Positions 32,403 to 42,515 of a stretch of 64,000 nucleotides of DNA are shown piece after piece. The stretch spans positions 6,987,501 through 7,051,500 of the forward strand of contig JAPFFF010000004.1 in NCBI GenBank assembly GCA_039105265.1. The letters run 5' to 3'. This stretch comes from Tritrichomonas musculus. Taxonomy: Eukaryota; Parabasalia; Tritrichomonadida; Tritrichomonadidae. The notes beneath the pieces were generated by a model that saw only the letters and a program-made list of their open reading frames with translations, was not told the origin of the DNA and did not search any database. Each line of letters starts with the position of its first letter. The first letter of the stretch is position 1. The translations under genes and the position numbers were made by a program.

Positions 32403-34649
32403 TTATTTTTCTTTTTGTTCATTTGATTTCAATGATTGTAAAACTGGTTTAGGTAAATCAATCCAGTCATCATTATTTGCAACATTACGAGTAGCCTGAA
32501 GCAAATCAATTAATTTTGCAGTGAAGTGCTGGCAATTATTTGTAGGCCAGTTATAATCACTAGCTCCCCATTTTCCACTTTCTTGAACTTCCTTAATGAA
32601 TTGATGTAAATTGATATTTTTATGAGGATTAAGTTTCATTGGATCAATTGATGGATACTTATTCTTGAATTCACGAAGAGTCATAACATAAGCTTTAGCT
32701 CCGTCTTTTGATAAGTAAGCCGGACTATTTAATTTGTTGAAATATCTTCCATAAACAAAAATTGCACCAACACTATCATCAGTTGCATCTTTTTGTCCAA
32801 TCCAAATTGCCGAATGGATTAAATCTGGAGAAGGAATGATTTTTCCGAAAGTTTTTCTTGCAGCTCTCATTAAAGAAGCGAAAAAGTTTAAGTTTACAAT
32901 GATGTTTGGTGAAACGCCAAGATAAACAGTTTGGATCTTGAAATCATTCAATGTTTTTGCACTTGATTGTGAACCATCATCATCTTTATGTGATGAACTT
33001 TTATGTCCTTTATTGTCACCACTATTGCCATTGAAAGCATCATCAGCGACAATTTTTGTTGGTGCATCAATGTTGTAATTATCACCTAATGATTCGCAAC
33101 CAGCAAAAGCGCCACCTTCAACAGTTGCTTTTTCACCTGCTTTAACATTCAATTTTGAAAGTGCTTTACTATTTTGGAATGAATTGGATTTGATTTCAAC
33201 GTTTCCTTTAGTGTTAACACTTACTGATTTGAGTTGGTTGCAGTTTTGGAATGAACCTGAATCAAATGTGATTGTATTTGAATTTGCAAGATAAACAGCA
33301 CCACTTGTTTCATTGTAATATGTAATATTTAATTCACTGATTTGTGAATTAATGAATGCTTGTAGACCAAAAGTAACTGATGCTGGAGAATGAATAACAA
33401 GCGAAGTCAAGTTTGTGCAATCTTGGAATGATTGTTGTGCAAAATTAATTGAGCTATTTGTATAAAGTTCAATTGCATTGATGTTAGACTCTATGAATGC
33501 TTGCAATTCAAAATCAATTGTTCCCATTGCATGTATTTCAAAAGTGGAAAGATTATATGTATTTTGGAAGGCTTGTTGAGCAAAGTAAACGGAACTATTT
33601 GTATAAAGTTGCATTGAAGTTACATTTGATTGAATGAACGATTCAAGCTCAAATCTAATTTCTCCATTTGCAATGATTGTGAGGTTTTCAAGATCTGGTG
33701 TGTTTTGGTAACATTGTTGAGTGAAGATTGCTGTTCCATTGCATTTGATATATATTTCATGGATTGATGAACCAATAAATGATTCAAGTTCGGCACTGAA
33801 CTTTCCTCCAGATATGACAGTCAAACTATTAAAATTGGAAACTTTTTGCATTGCTTGTTGTGCAATGATGACATCACTGGCTGCATTTATTATGACATCA
33901 TTAATTGATGATGAAATGAATGATTGAAGCTTGAAAGAAATGGTGCCACCACTTGTCAAATTTAATATTTCGATATTAGAGACTTCTTGAAAAGTCTGTT
34001 GTTCAAGATTGATTGCTTTTCCAGCTGTGCATTGAATTTGAGAAACTTGGGCATTTAGGAAAGATTCTAATTTAAAGTCTATAGTTTCTTTTGCATCTGC
34101 TTGCAAAAGTTCAATTCCTTTGGCTTGTTGGAACGATTGTTGTTCAAAAGAAATTGTGTTTGCTTTAACAATGATTCTTTTAACATGCGATTGAAGAGCT
34201 GCTTCCAATTTAAAATTGGCTGCTCCAGTTACATCAATGTTAAACTCTTCAATGTTAGAAGTAACAAAACTCGCCATTTCAGCGTTAAAATTGGCACCCT
34301 TGAAAATAACACTGAGTGAAGCTGCTGATGAAAAAGCTCCTGGGCTAATTGTTAAGGTAGGTGCATTGAAAGTTACTGATTTTATTGCTTTGCATCCATT
34401 GAATGAGGTCGTTTGAATAGTGATGGATGATGCTGTGATTGAAACTGTGGCAAGAGAATCGAATCCTTGAAAAGCATTTTGATCTACAGAGAATGCATCT
34501 TTTGTCGTGACAGTTAATGCTGTTGCTGATGTATACTTAGATACTTGGTCTTTGGTTACAGAATTTTCTCCATCAATCGTTAATGTCGTGCCTTCATATG
34601 AAATAGTAGAGGCTGCATTTGATATTAGATATGTTAGTAGTAGAAACAT
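32403..34649 (-). CDS. Secreted BspA-like repeat protein with a C-terminal permuted papain-fold (PPPDE/LRAT-like) domain
   Basis: 748 residues, ATG at 34,649, with a signal peptide (MFLLLTYLISNAAS). Residues 15-550 are irregular BspA-like repeats of about 23 or 46 residues built on FELESFI.S.V and QQ(A/S)FQ, which form a solenoid and are typical of trichomonad surface antigens. A Ser/Asp linker (SSSHKDDDGSQSS) follows. The C-terminal ~190 residues are different: LIHSAIWIG (His near 612), FVYGRYF, and NWPTNNCQHFTAKLIDLL (Cys near 706). A His on an early strand and a downstream NNC-x-HF helix start is the arrangement of permuted papain-like enzymes (PPPDE peptidases, LRAT, NlpC/P60 relatives). 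The protein may be a secreted or surface hydrolase carried on a repeat scaffold. No transmembrane anchor is seen. The Inr lies 6 bases upstream. Confidence 0.75.
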   Translation of the reverse strand: MFLLLTYLISNAASTISYEGTTLTIDGENSVTKDQVSKYTSATALTVTTKDAFSVDQNAFQGFDSLATVSITASSITIQTTSFNGCKAIKSVTFNAPTLTISPGAFSSAASLSVIFKGANFNAEMASFVTSNIEEFNIDVTGAANFKLEAALQSHVKRIIVKANTISFEQQSFQQAKGIELLQADAKETIDFKLESFLNAQVSQIQCTAGKAINLEQQTFQEVSNIEILNLTSGGTISFKLQSFISSSINDVIINAASDVIIAQQAMQKVSNFNSLTVISGGKFSAELESFIGSSIHEIYIKCNGTAIFTQQCYQNTPDLENLTIIANGEIRFELESFIQSNVTSMQLYTNSSVYFAQQAFQNTYNLSTFEIHAMGTIDFELQAFIESNINAIELYTNSSINFAQQSFQDCTNLTSLVIHSPASVTFGLQAFINSQISELNITYYNETSGAVYLANSNTITFDSGSFQNCNQLKSVSVNTKGNVEIKSNSFQNSKALSKLNVKAGEKATVEGGAFAGCESLGDNYNIDAPTKIVADDAFNGNSGDNKGHKSSSHKDDDGSQSSAKTLNDFKIQTVYLGVSPNIIVNLNFFASLMRAARKTFGKIIPSPDLIHSAIWIGQKDATDDSVGAIFVYGRYFNKLNSPAYLSKDGAKAYVMTLREFKNKYPSIDPMKLNPHKNINLHQFIKEVQESGKWGASDYNWPTNNCQHFTAKLIDLLQATRNVANNDDWIDLPKPVLQSLKSNEQKEK

Positions 34650-34654
34650 TTATT

Positions 34655-34662
34655 AAAAATGA
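34655..34662 (-). promoter_or_regulatory. Initiator (Inr) of the BspA-like/papain-fold gene
   Basis: TCATTTTT on the minus strand, a full Inr match, 5 bases before the ATG at 34,649. Confidence 0.55.
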
Positions 34663-36019
34663 AATGATCTAAAGTTATCATGCATTTATTATTTTTATCG
34701 TTCATTTATTATTTTATAGATGAACCAGTACCATTGAATTTTTTTTATTTTTTATGAGTATTCAATTGAAAAAGTGAAAAATTGAATGAAAATTTCTACA
34801 GCAAAATTGACCTTACCATTTGGATTTTTGATTTAGCCATATTCGATAAGAAGATGTATATTATGTGAATATCAAGCTTATTTTTAGAGCTTGGCTTAGC
34901 ATCTTTCGAAATGGAAAATGTATTCAAATTTTCTATAAGTAATCACAAAAAAAAATTTAAGAGGTATTATTGTTTTTATATTAGTAACTTTTTGAATATA
35001 TTGAAATTATATTTTCAATGTAATAAAATAATCAATACAAATATTAAATCGATAATTTTCTCAATTATTAAAATTTGAATATATATTTATAAAAAAGCAA
35101 TTATTATAAATGTATCCATTTATTTTTAAATAAATATTATAATAAATAAATAAATATTATAATTCATGAAACTCTTTTGTAGTTATGGTACATCTTATTT
35201 TATTTAAAATAATATTTGATTATTTGCGGATACTTTTAAAAATTGATAGACATTATTACCGATTTGAGAGATGTATCTCAATTATCTATCTCATAAAAAA
35301 TATCAAACTTTTTGAAAGCCATTAAGAATAATTATTTTACATTTTTTATATAAATGAAAATTGGAGAAAATGAAATTTTAAAATCTAATATACATTTACT
35401 TACATATTTATATCATCGCATGAAAAATTGACTATTTTCAAATATTTGAAAAGTGAGAAGGTATATTTTCAATAAATATTTGAAAATAGTCAATTTTTCA
35501 ATAATTCTTTCATATAAAACATAAAAAAGATACACCGATAAAATATAAATTTAAAGCATCTTGTATCGAAAAAAATTTTATTATTTTTTATTTTTTATTG
35601 AATCCTGATTTTGGAGAACAAAATCAATTACTATTACTCATATGAGCTAGCTGAAATCAATGAATCTATTAAAAAAAACCCACTTTTCTTTTAAATGTTG
35701 TATTTTATAAATAACAATAATTATTAAAAATTATGCTTTCAAATGCACAAATAATGCATTCGACATAGGATTACAAAATTTCCAAAATAATCAATTTTAA
35801 TTTTATTCAAGAGTATATAAAATTTTACATAAATCTGTTTTGATAATTTTTGTTACTAATCTTTAAATATTGATTGCATACAATAATCCTGTCCATTTTG
35901 GATTTTATCGTAGGATAACCGTTATCCTGGATGGGAAAAAAATCCAGCTTGGATTTTTCATTTTTTCATATAATAAATCAAATGTTTTAAATGGATTTTT
36001 ATTCTCAAAAAGTTCTTAA
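34663..36019. other. Intergenic with a strong hairpin
   Basis: No gene. A 25-26-bp inverted repeat (GAAAAATTGACTATTTTCAA and following bases) has arms 35,422-35,448 and 35,474-35,499 with a ~25-base loop, suggesting a tiny fold-back element or structured RNA. Confidence 0.5.
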
Positions 36020-36963
36020 GGGGGGCGTTTATTTTCAAGTTTCACCATCATCAATGATCATAAATCTTATTTAGACAAAATATATGTAATAATTATTTTT
36101 ATATATTCTAAATAATAGCACTAAATATTAACATTTTATTATAATGATGAGATAAAAATATTTTTTATAGTTAATTGAATTTTTGAAAATATTTATTGAA
36201 ATATTTTCAAAGAAATCATTGAATTTTTTAAATGAAAAAATCAGAATAAATTTAGGTTTTAAAATTTAATTGAAATTCAGTTAAAAAATAATTATTTGTA
36301 AATTTTATTCCAAAATTCTTTCTAAAATTATCATTTTGCATATCATTATAAGATATAATAATAATTTTTGTGATTTTTTTGGTTAACTAATATTATGTAA
36401 TGATTTCGCAAAATGTCAGTTTTCATTAATCAAAAAAGTTTAATTAACATAAATATGTGATTATAAAAGCAATTTTTAAATATATATGTACATTTTTATA
36501 TAAAAAAACCAAAAATTAGCATTTTTATTTTGTCTTGTTATTTTTTGCATAATTCCACAACTTTAAAAAAAGATATAAAGGAAAACTCAACATTAATTTT
36601 TTTGGATATGTATGTTTTTCATTTTGATATACTTTTTAAATAAATTGATCAAAAACTCGATTACTACATAGCTTTTTAATGATATCGCAATTATATAGAA
36701 ATTCGATGCTTTTTTAAAATTGTATGTAGTCTTTCAATATTGAAAAATGAGATCCAAAACTTTGATGATATGTTATTCATGTAAATATGAATAAAGTAAT
36801 GTTGAGATATTAAATTTCAAAGTTTACTAAGACATTTTCCAAAAATATAATTCCATTTTTCTCAAGGCCGTTATAAATTCAACATAAAACAAAATTATGC
36901 TCACTTTTGTTATAATTTTTATTATATATTTTTCTTTATAAAATAGAGAAATGATAAATAGCA

Positions 36964-38935
36964 CACTGTTAAGGTGAAGTGACCATCACAGTATTCAAAA
37001 ATAAAAACTTTTTGATAAATGTAATTAAAACTTTTTGATAAATGTAATAAGAACTTTTTGATAAATGTAATAAGAACTTTTTGATAAATGATATTTAATT
37101 TTGGCGCCTTTTATTTTTTAGACTTTAAAACGATTATCTAAATACTCGATAGCGATTATCTTAGACTTTAAAACGATTATCTAAATGCTCGATAGCGATT
37201 ATCTTAGACTTTAAAACGATTTCCTAAATACTCGATAGCGATTATCTTAGACTTTAAAACGATTATCTAAATACTCGATAGCGATTATCTTAGACTTTAA
37301 AACGATTATCTAAATGCTCGATAGCGATTATCTTAGACTTTAAAACGATTTCCTAAATACTCGATAGCGATTATCTTAGACTTTAAAACGATTATCTAAA
37401 TACTCGATAGCGATTATCTTAGACTTTAAAACGATTATCTAAATGCTCGATAGCGATTATCTTAGACTTTAAAACGATTTCCTAAATACTCGATAGCGAT
37501 TATCTTAGACTTTAAAACGATTTCCTAAATACTCGATAGCGATTATCTTAGACTTTAAAACGATTTCCTAAATACTCGATAGCGATTATCTTAGACTTTA
37601 AAACGATTATCTAAATACTCGATAGCGATTATCTTAGACTTTAAAACGATTTCCTAAATACTCGATAGCGATTATCTTAGACTTTAAAACGATTTCCTAA
37701 ATACTCGATAGCGATTATCTTAGACTTTAAAACGATTTCCTAAATACTCGATAGCGATTAACTTAGACTTTAAAATTTATACTATACCACATAGACGAAA
37801 AGACCAAACATAATTTAAATGAATAAATTACTTATTGAATATTATTTTTATGAACATTTGATATTTTAATAGATTAAAAGTAAAAATATTGGAATCATTA
37901 ATATTTTACTAAAATTGTGAGAGCTTTAACAAATTTTGAAAATATTAAGAAAAAATTCAAATATTTAAATATTGACGGATATCTTACAATATTGTAAGAT
38001 ATTAAAAAAAAATGCTAGTAAAATCCTAAAGTTTTAATAAATATGAATAGTTTTTTTTTTTTAGTTTTTAATTTATAGCAACATGGTTTCAGAATTATTT
38101 AAATGTAGTATTCTAAAATCTCAATTAATCATTTTTTTCATCTTGCTTGTACAAATTTATTATAACTAACTGATTTTACAGAAATTTATTCGACTGTTTC
38201 TCAGTAATATAATTTAATATTAAATCGATATATTTTAAAAGGATACGCCAACTGTTTAAAAATCTAATTTTTCTTTTATGAGCTTATTTTATAAAAAAAA
38301 TGAGACTTAGGTTGATTAAATGAAAGTTTGTTTTTCGAAATAATTTTAATTATAAATTTTCTGCTAGATTTGGAATTCAGGGAGTAGCCATTTGTGTCAA
38401 TATTATAATCATTAATAAAAGTAACGTATTTTATACTGTTTTTTTGGCAACACATTACATATTATTATTTAATCTGGTTTAAATATGGTCATAGTGGCGC
38501 TTGCTCTATATTTTATTATCTTTTTGAGGAATTAGTTTTGTGGATAATATATCTTTTTGAAGACTTCCATATTAATTATTACCAATTTTGAATATCAAGT
38601 TTAAATTAGAGTAAAATACCAGTAACTTCAAGAATATTATTGTAATTATGTCGCTATATTCCATAATAGTTTCATTTCGGTATTACTATATTCCCAAATA
38701 ATTTTAGATCTATAATTTAATTTCACAAAAAGTTCTTATTACATTTTTCAAAATGTTCTATTACATTTATTAAAAAGTTCTTATTACATTTATCAAAATG
38801 TTCTATTACATTTATCAAAAAGTTCTTATTACATTTATTAAAAAGTTCTTATTACATTTATCAAAAAGTTCTTATTACATTTATCAAAAAGTTTTATTTT
38901 TTGAATACTGTGATGGTCACTTCACCTTAACAGTG
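36964..38935. mobile_element. Fold-back element nested in the TTAA element
   Basis: Inverted ends begin CACTGTTAAGGTGAAGTGAC (36,964; the complement ends at 38,935). They continue for about 65 bases, then become tandem ~21-bp sub-repeats in each arm (ACTTTTTGATAAATGTAATA; four copies at left, about eight at right). Long ends built of sub-repeats are typical of fold-back DNA elements. The interior has a 43-bp satellite (37,119-37,765) and no transposase. No clear target duplication. Confidence 0.65.
37119..37765. repeat. 43-bp satellite with higher-order structure, 15 units
   Basis: The unit is TTAGACTTTAAAACGATT plus TATCTAAATACTCG (or variants) plus ATAGCGATTATC. Three variants occur: TATC...TACTCG, TATC...TGCTCG and TTCC...TACTCG. 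The first nine units are three perfect rounds of those variants in that order (a 129-bp higher-order repeat). The last six are mostly the TTCC type. There are no unique spacers between units. Confidence 0.95.
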
Positions 38936-39100
38936 TTAAATCTATTCTACCCCTATAAAATAATATAAAAAAGAATCAATCAAGCAAAACAAAATAATAA
39001 AATTGAATGAAGGAGTGTAATTTATTTCAGACAAAAAGACGTTTATTTTCAATAAAATACGTTAATTTTGAATACAAAATGACGTTAATTTTTTGATTAA

Positions 39101-39397
39101 AATATTAGGAGTTTAGCTCCAAAGCACAAGGTTTTCTCAAGTAGCAATGAAGCAAGAGCCGCCATAGCTATAGGAATGAAAAACGATCCTCATTTTGAAT
39201 CAAAATTAATCGAAAAAGTTTGTCCTAAATCAATTTCTCGAAATGTTCTTAATGAGATTAGGAAAGATGAAACAAGTAGACATGAAAGAAATTGTCTAAA
39301 GAAAACTCCCAACGAGAAAAAGAAGAAAAATTACTCTAGAATTAAATATAGAGAAAAATGCAAAGAGAACCCAGGTGATTATAAATCAAAAAACTGA
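39101..39397 (+). pseudogene. Lys/Arg-rich coding-like fragment inside the TTAA element
   Basis: An open frame reads SLAPKHKVFSSSNEARAAIA, IGMKNDPHFESKL, IEKVCPKSISRNVLNEIRKD, then a strongly basic tail with a stop at 39,397. The frame opens before the first ATG (39,176), and codon use is coding-like. I do not recognise the family; it might be a scrap of the element's own protein or of a host gene. Confidence 0.35.
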
Positions 39398-40313
39398 TCA
39401 ATTTTAAAACTAATTAATAAACATCAATTTATAAATTCGGTTTGTATTATATAGTTATTTTGTAAAAGAATTGATAATCACCATCAATTGAAATTTTTTA
39501 GAAAAGGTGATATTGTGTAATGAAACAAAAGATCATTCAATATTTGATTATGATAATATGAGAATATTTGATTTTATGAATTTAATTGGCGTGGAAAAAA
39601 AAAAGATAATCATCATCGAATGAAAAATATAAATAAAGGCGAGATCATATGATTGTTTTAAAAGTTATCTAATAAGAACTTTACAGATCTTTGAATCTGC
39701 TCTTGTAAACGCTTAAAAATGCTAAAAGCTTTATCTAAATATTTATAGATATTTGAATTTATATATTGAATTTTTTTGATATATATCATTGAAAAATATA
39801 AAAATGCATTTATCTTCATAATCAAAAGATATTTTTAATATTAAGGTTCTCCTTTCAAATTCAAAAGATTAAATTCAATGAGATTTCACAAATAAAATAT
39901 ACATAAATATCGTTTTTAAAAATGAATTAAAATATAAAATTTATATAGATATATATTTCAAATGACTGAATAAAAATATTTTTATGAAATCTTATCGATT
40001 TTGTTTTTTTACAGATAGAAATCATAGAATTAAAAAATCAATAAAATTTTGAATAAAATAAGATTTAATCGTTGAGGCCATATTTTTTTATTTTTCACCA
40101 AAACTTTTTCCGAAAAATGCTCTATTGAATTTTTTATTCTATGAGTTAATTCAATATTGAATAATTTACATTTTTTTTGGGAAGGAGAACCTTAAATTGT
40201 TTTTTTCTGTAGTAAAAAAATAATTATATAATATATAAAAATAAATTTTATTTAACATGATTTAATTATCTAAAAAACATCAAGTAGACGCCCCCCTTAA
40301 TGTGAACTATAGT

Positions 40314-40730
40314 ATGAAATTTTTTCATGATGATAGCTCTTACACATATATTTATAATGGAAACATTGTGAATTCTGAATTGACTTTCAAAGATGCAAGT
40401 ATTTCAAATGGAAAGATAATTATTGCAATTAAAAAAGAAACTACTGATTTCAATAATATTGTTTTTAAATGGATAAATTTAACATTAAACAAATCAATGG
40501 AAGCCAAATTAAGTATGATGGCCAATAAACAAACAAGAATGGAATTCAGCCGTCTTCAAGATATCAGAAACTTAAAAGTTGAAGGGAGCCTTAAATTGCA
40601 TCGGAAGTTATCTCGTAAGTTATTTCTTCAAAGTTTAGAGGCCGAAGATAATTTATTGGATACAGACTTGCAAATAAATTATGAACCATCTTCAACACCA
40701 TGCACAGAAGCAATGCCAATTCTATGGTGA
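40314..40730 (+). CDS. Ubiquitin-like trichomonad family protein
   Basis: 138 residues from the ATG at 40,314 (MKFFHDDSSYTYIYNGNIVN). The N-terminal ~50 residues look like a ubiquitin-type beta-grasp: YTYIYNGNIVNSELTFKDAS, then ISNGKIIIAIKKE. The C-terminal part (RLQDIRNLKVEGSLKLHRKL) and terminal motif (EPSSTPCTEAMPILW) match, as I recall, a family of short trichomonad proteins with this layout. The TTAA element ends only 18 bases upstream of the ATG and no Inr is visible in those bases, so the native promoter may have been displaced and the gene may be silenced or newly driven. The N-terminus looks complete. Confidence 0.6.
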   Translation: MKFFHDDSSYTYIYNGNIVNSELTFKDASISNGKIIIAIKKETTDFNNIVFKWINLTLNKSMEAKLSMMANKQTRMEFSRLQDIRNLKVEGSLKLHRKLSRKLFLQSLEAEDNLLDTDLQINYEPSSTPCTEAMPILW

Positions 40731-41449
40731 TTTTAATATGCTATTTCTGCTTCTTAAATCATTATTATTATTCATAAAAATAATAGAGATTGCTATACAT
40801 ATTTTGCTATTTAAAGCTATTTCATTTAACAAAGATTCAAATATTTAGTTTTTGATTTACTTTTAAAATATTCTTAATGATTATGTATATTCTTTCAATG
40901 TTTAACGCAAGGACACATTTATATTAGATTTATACCAAATATTTGAGGGAATAATATGTTTACCAAAATATCACAAGTTATATCATTTTCAGAAAATTCT
41001 ATGAATTGTTCTTTGAAAATCTCTATATATAATCATCACCATCATTTTTTTCAAAAAACAACAAATTCAATGTATTATATAAAAAATGCCGCTTAATTCA
41101 GTGCAAAACGAGACAAGATTATATTAAATATAGTATTAAAAATTTGTATATTTCTCATAAAAAAATTGATGTAAAAGAGGGTTCAATATAAATAATATGC
41201 CAGTGCTTGTTTTTTTTATTATTACCAGAATTTGGTAAAATCAAGTGATGATGAATTATTTAAGTCATGATTTTAGATTCTTTTTAAAATTATTTTATTT
41301 CTTCATTTTTTCATTCCTATTTCTTTATTTGTGGGTTTTATAATTGCTAATCAGATTTTTTATTGCAATTTTCCTGACTTAAAATAATGGGTGAAGTCAA
41401 TAATATCTTGACTTAATTAAAGTTATCAAATGAAAAAATGCAAAAAAAT
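40731..41449. other. Intergenic, nothing seen
   Basis: A+T-rich sequence with no ORF or RNA gene. Confidence 0.5.
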
Positions 41450-41521
41450 AGCCCCGGCAGGAATCGAACCTACATCTTAGCGCCTAGAAAGCGCTTGCCC
41501 TATCCTTTGGACCACGAAGCT
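41450..41521 (-). tRNA. tRNA-Arg (anticodon TCT)
   Basis: Full 72-nt cloverleaf on the minus strand. Acceptor AGCTTCG pairs with CGGGGCT (two G-T pairs). The D stem is GTCC/GGGC. The anticodon stem AGCGC/GCGCT carries the loop TTTCTAG, giving anticodon TCT (reads AGA). The variable loop is AAGAT, and the T stem GTAGG/CCTGC carries the loop TTCGATT. The CCA is not encoded. A run of seven T, the Pol III terminator, follows two bases downstream. No intron. Confidence 0.95.
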
Positions 41522-42498
41522 TTCTTATTATTATACTTAAAACAGTAAATTTATTCGTTATTGCTATTTTTTGGTGAAGAATGATCAAAGTTTAGATATA
41601 GAAAGATTTGAAAATTCATTAAAATGAATAAGTATTAATAATAAATCAATTAAATGTGTTTTTTATATCAAGTAGCTAAAAAACATGTTTTTATACATTT
41701 ATGGAAACTTTATATTTTGAATTGAAGAATATTTAAACAGAGCATGATGAAAAGAATAGAATCGAAGAAAACTTTTAGTTCATTTGAGAATTATTCTCAT
41801 AAAAATCTGATAACGATTCAATTTCTTTCCCAAATTCGTAAAATAAAACCTATTATATTTTTTATAATATAATATTTAGAAATTTGAATGCATATTGAAA
41901 TTGAATAAAGAAAATTTCTTTTTTTTTTTCAATTTTCAGTTGCTAACAATTGTTAGCGTAAAAAAAGATAAAAAGAAAAAATAGCAAATTATACTGTTAT
42001 TATTAATTTCTTATCATAATACGTATAAAAATTTAGTATAAAAGAATTAGAATTTTGAATTGATAACGTATATCCTCTTTCAATTATTTAAAATAAAATA
42101 AAATATTATATATTTTTTAAATATACTGTTAAAAAACATTTTAATTTATATTATTAATGAATTATTAATATTTATAATAATTTTCTATATATAATAATAT
42201 ATTTAAAATCTAAAAACATGGAATTAAAATCATATATTTTAAAATTAATATTTTTTGGATCGGTAATAATTCAATAATTATACAATTTTTATGTATTCAA
42301 AATATAATACTAGACTATATATTAATATTATTAATATAAAATTTATAACTATATTAAATATAAGAAGTAATACATAATAATAAATATAAAAAAAAGTAAG
42401 TTTTTGTATTTAAACTTTATTTTATTAGGATATTTCAGTTTTATTAAATAAAGTAGATATTTTTATTTAAACTTTAAACTGTAAAAGCCTAAGTCATA
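41522..42498. other. Intergenic, extremely A+T-rich
   Basis: No gene. A short palindrome AACTGCTAACAATTGTTAGCG-like sequence is at 41,936-41,960 (GCTAACAATTGTTAGC is a perfect 16-bp palindrome). Confidence 0.5.
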
Positions 42499-42506
42499 TC
42501 ATTTTT
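42499..42506 (+). promoter_or_regulatory. Initiator (Inr) of the C2-domain gene
   Basis: TCATTTTT, a full Inr match, 9 bases before the ATG at 42,516. Confidence 0.6.
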
Positions 42507-42515
42507 ATTAAAAGT

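Larger units (their letters stand above)
36020..40296. mobile_element. Large TTAA-flanked inverted-repeat element, about 4.3 kb, non-autonomous
   Basis: Both ends start GGGGGGCGT(T/C)TA(T/C)TT reading inward (36,020 on plus; 40,296 on minus) and both are flanked by TTAA (36,016-36,019 and 40,297-40,300). TTAA duplication is the hallmark of piggyBac-type transposons, though the short six-G terminus is not a known piggyBac end. No transposase is seen. The interior holds a nested fold-back element (36,964-38,935), TIR-like sub-repeats around 39,026-39,090 (GACGTTTATTTTCAA and variants) and a coding-like fragment at 39,100-39,397. The rest, 36,028-36,960 and 39,400-40,280, is featureless A+T-rich DNA. 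Confidence 0.6.

Noticed and set aside
37119-37765. Regular repeats that might suggest a CRISPR array
   Set aside because: Units are directly contiguous with no unique spacers, and the host is a eukaryote. It is a satellite.
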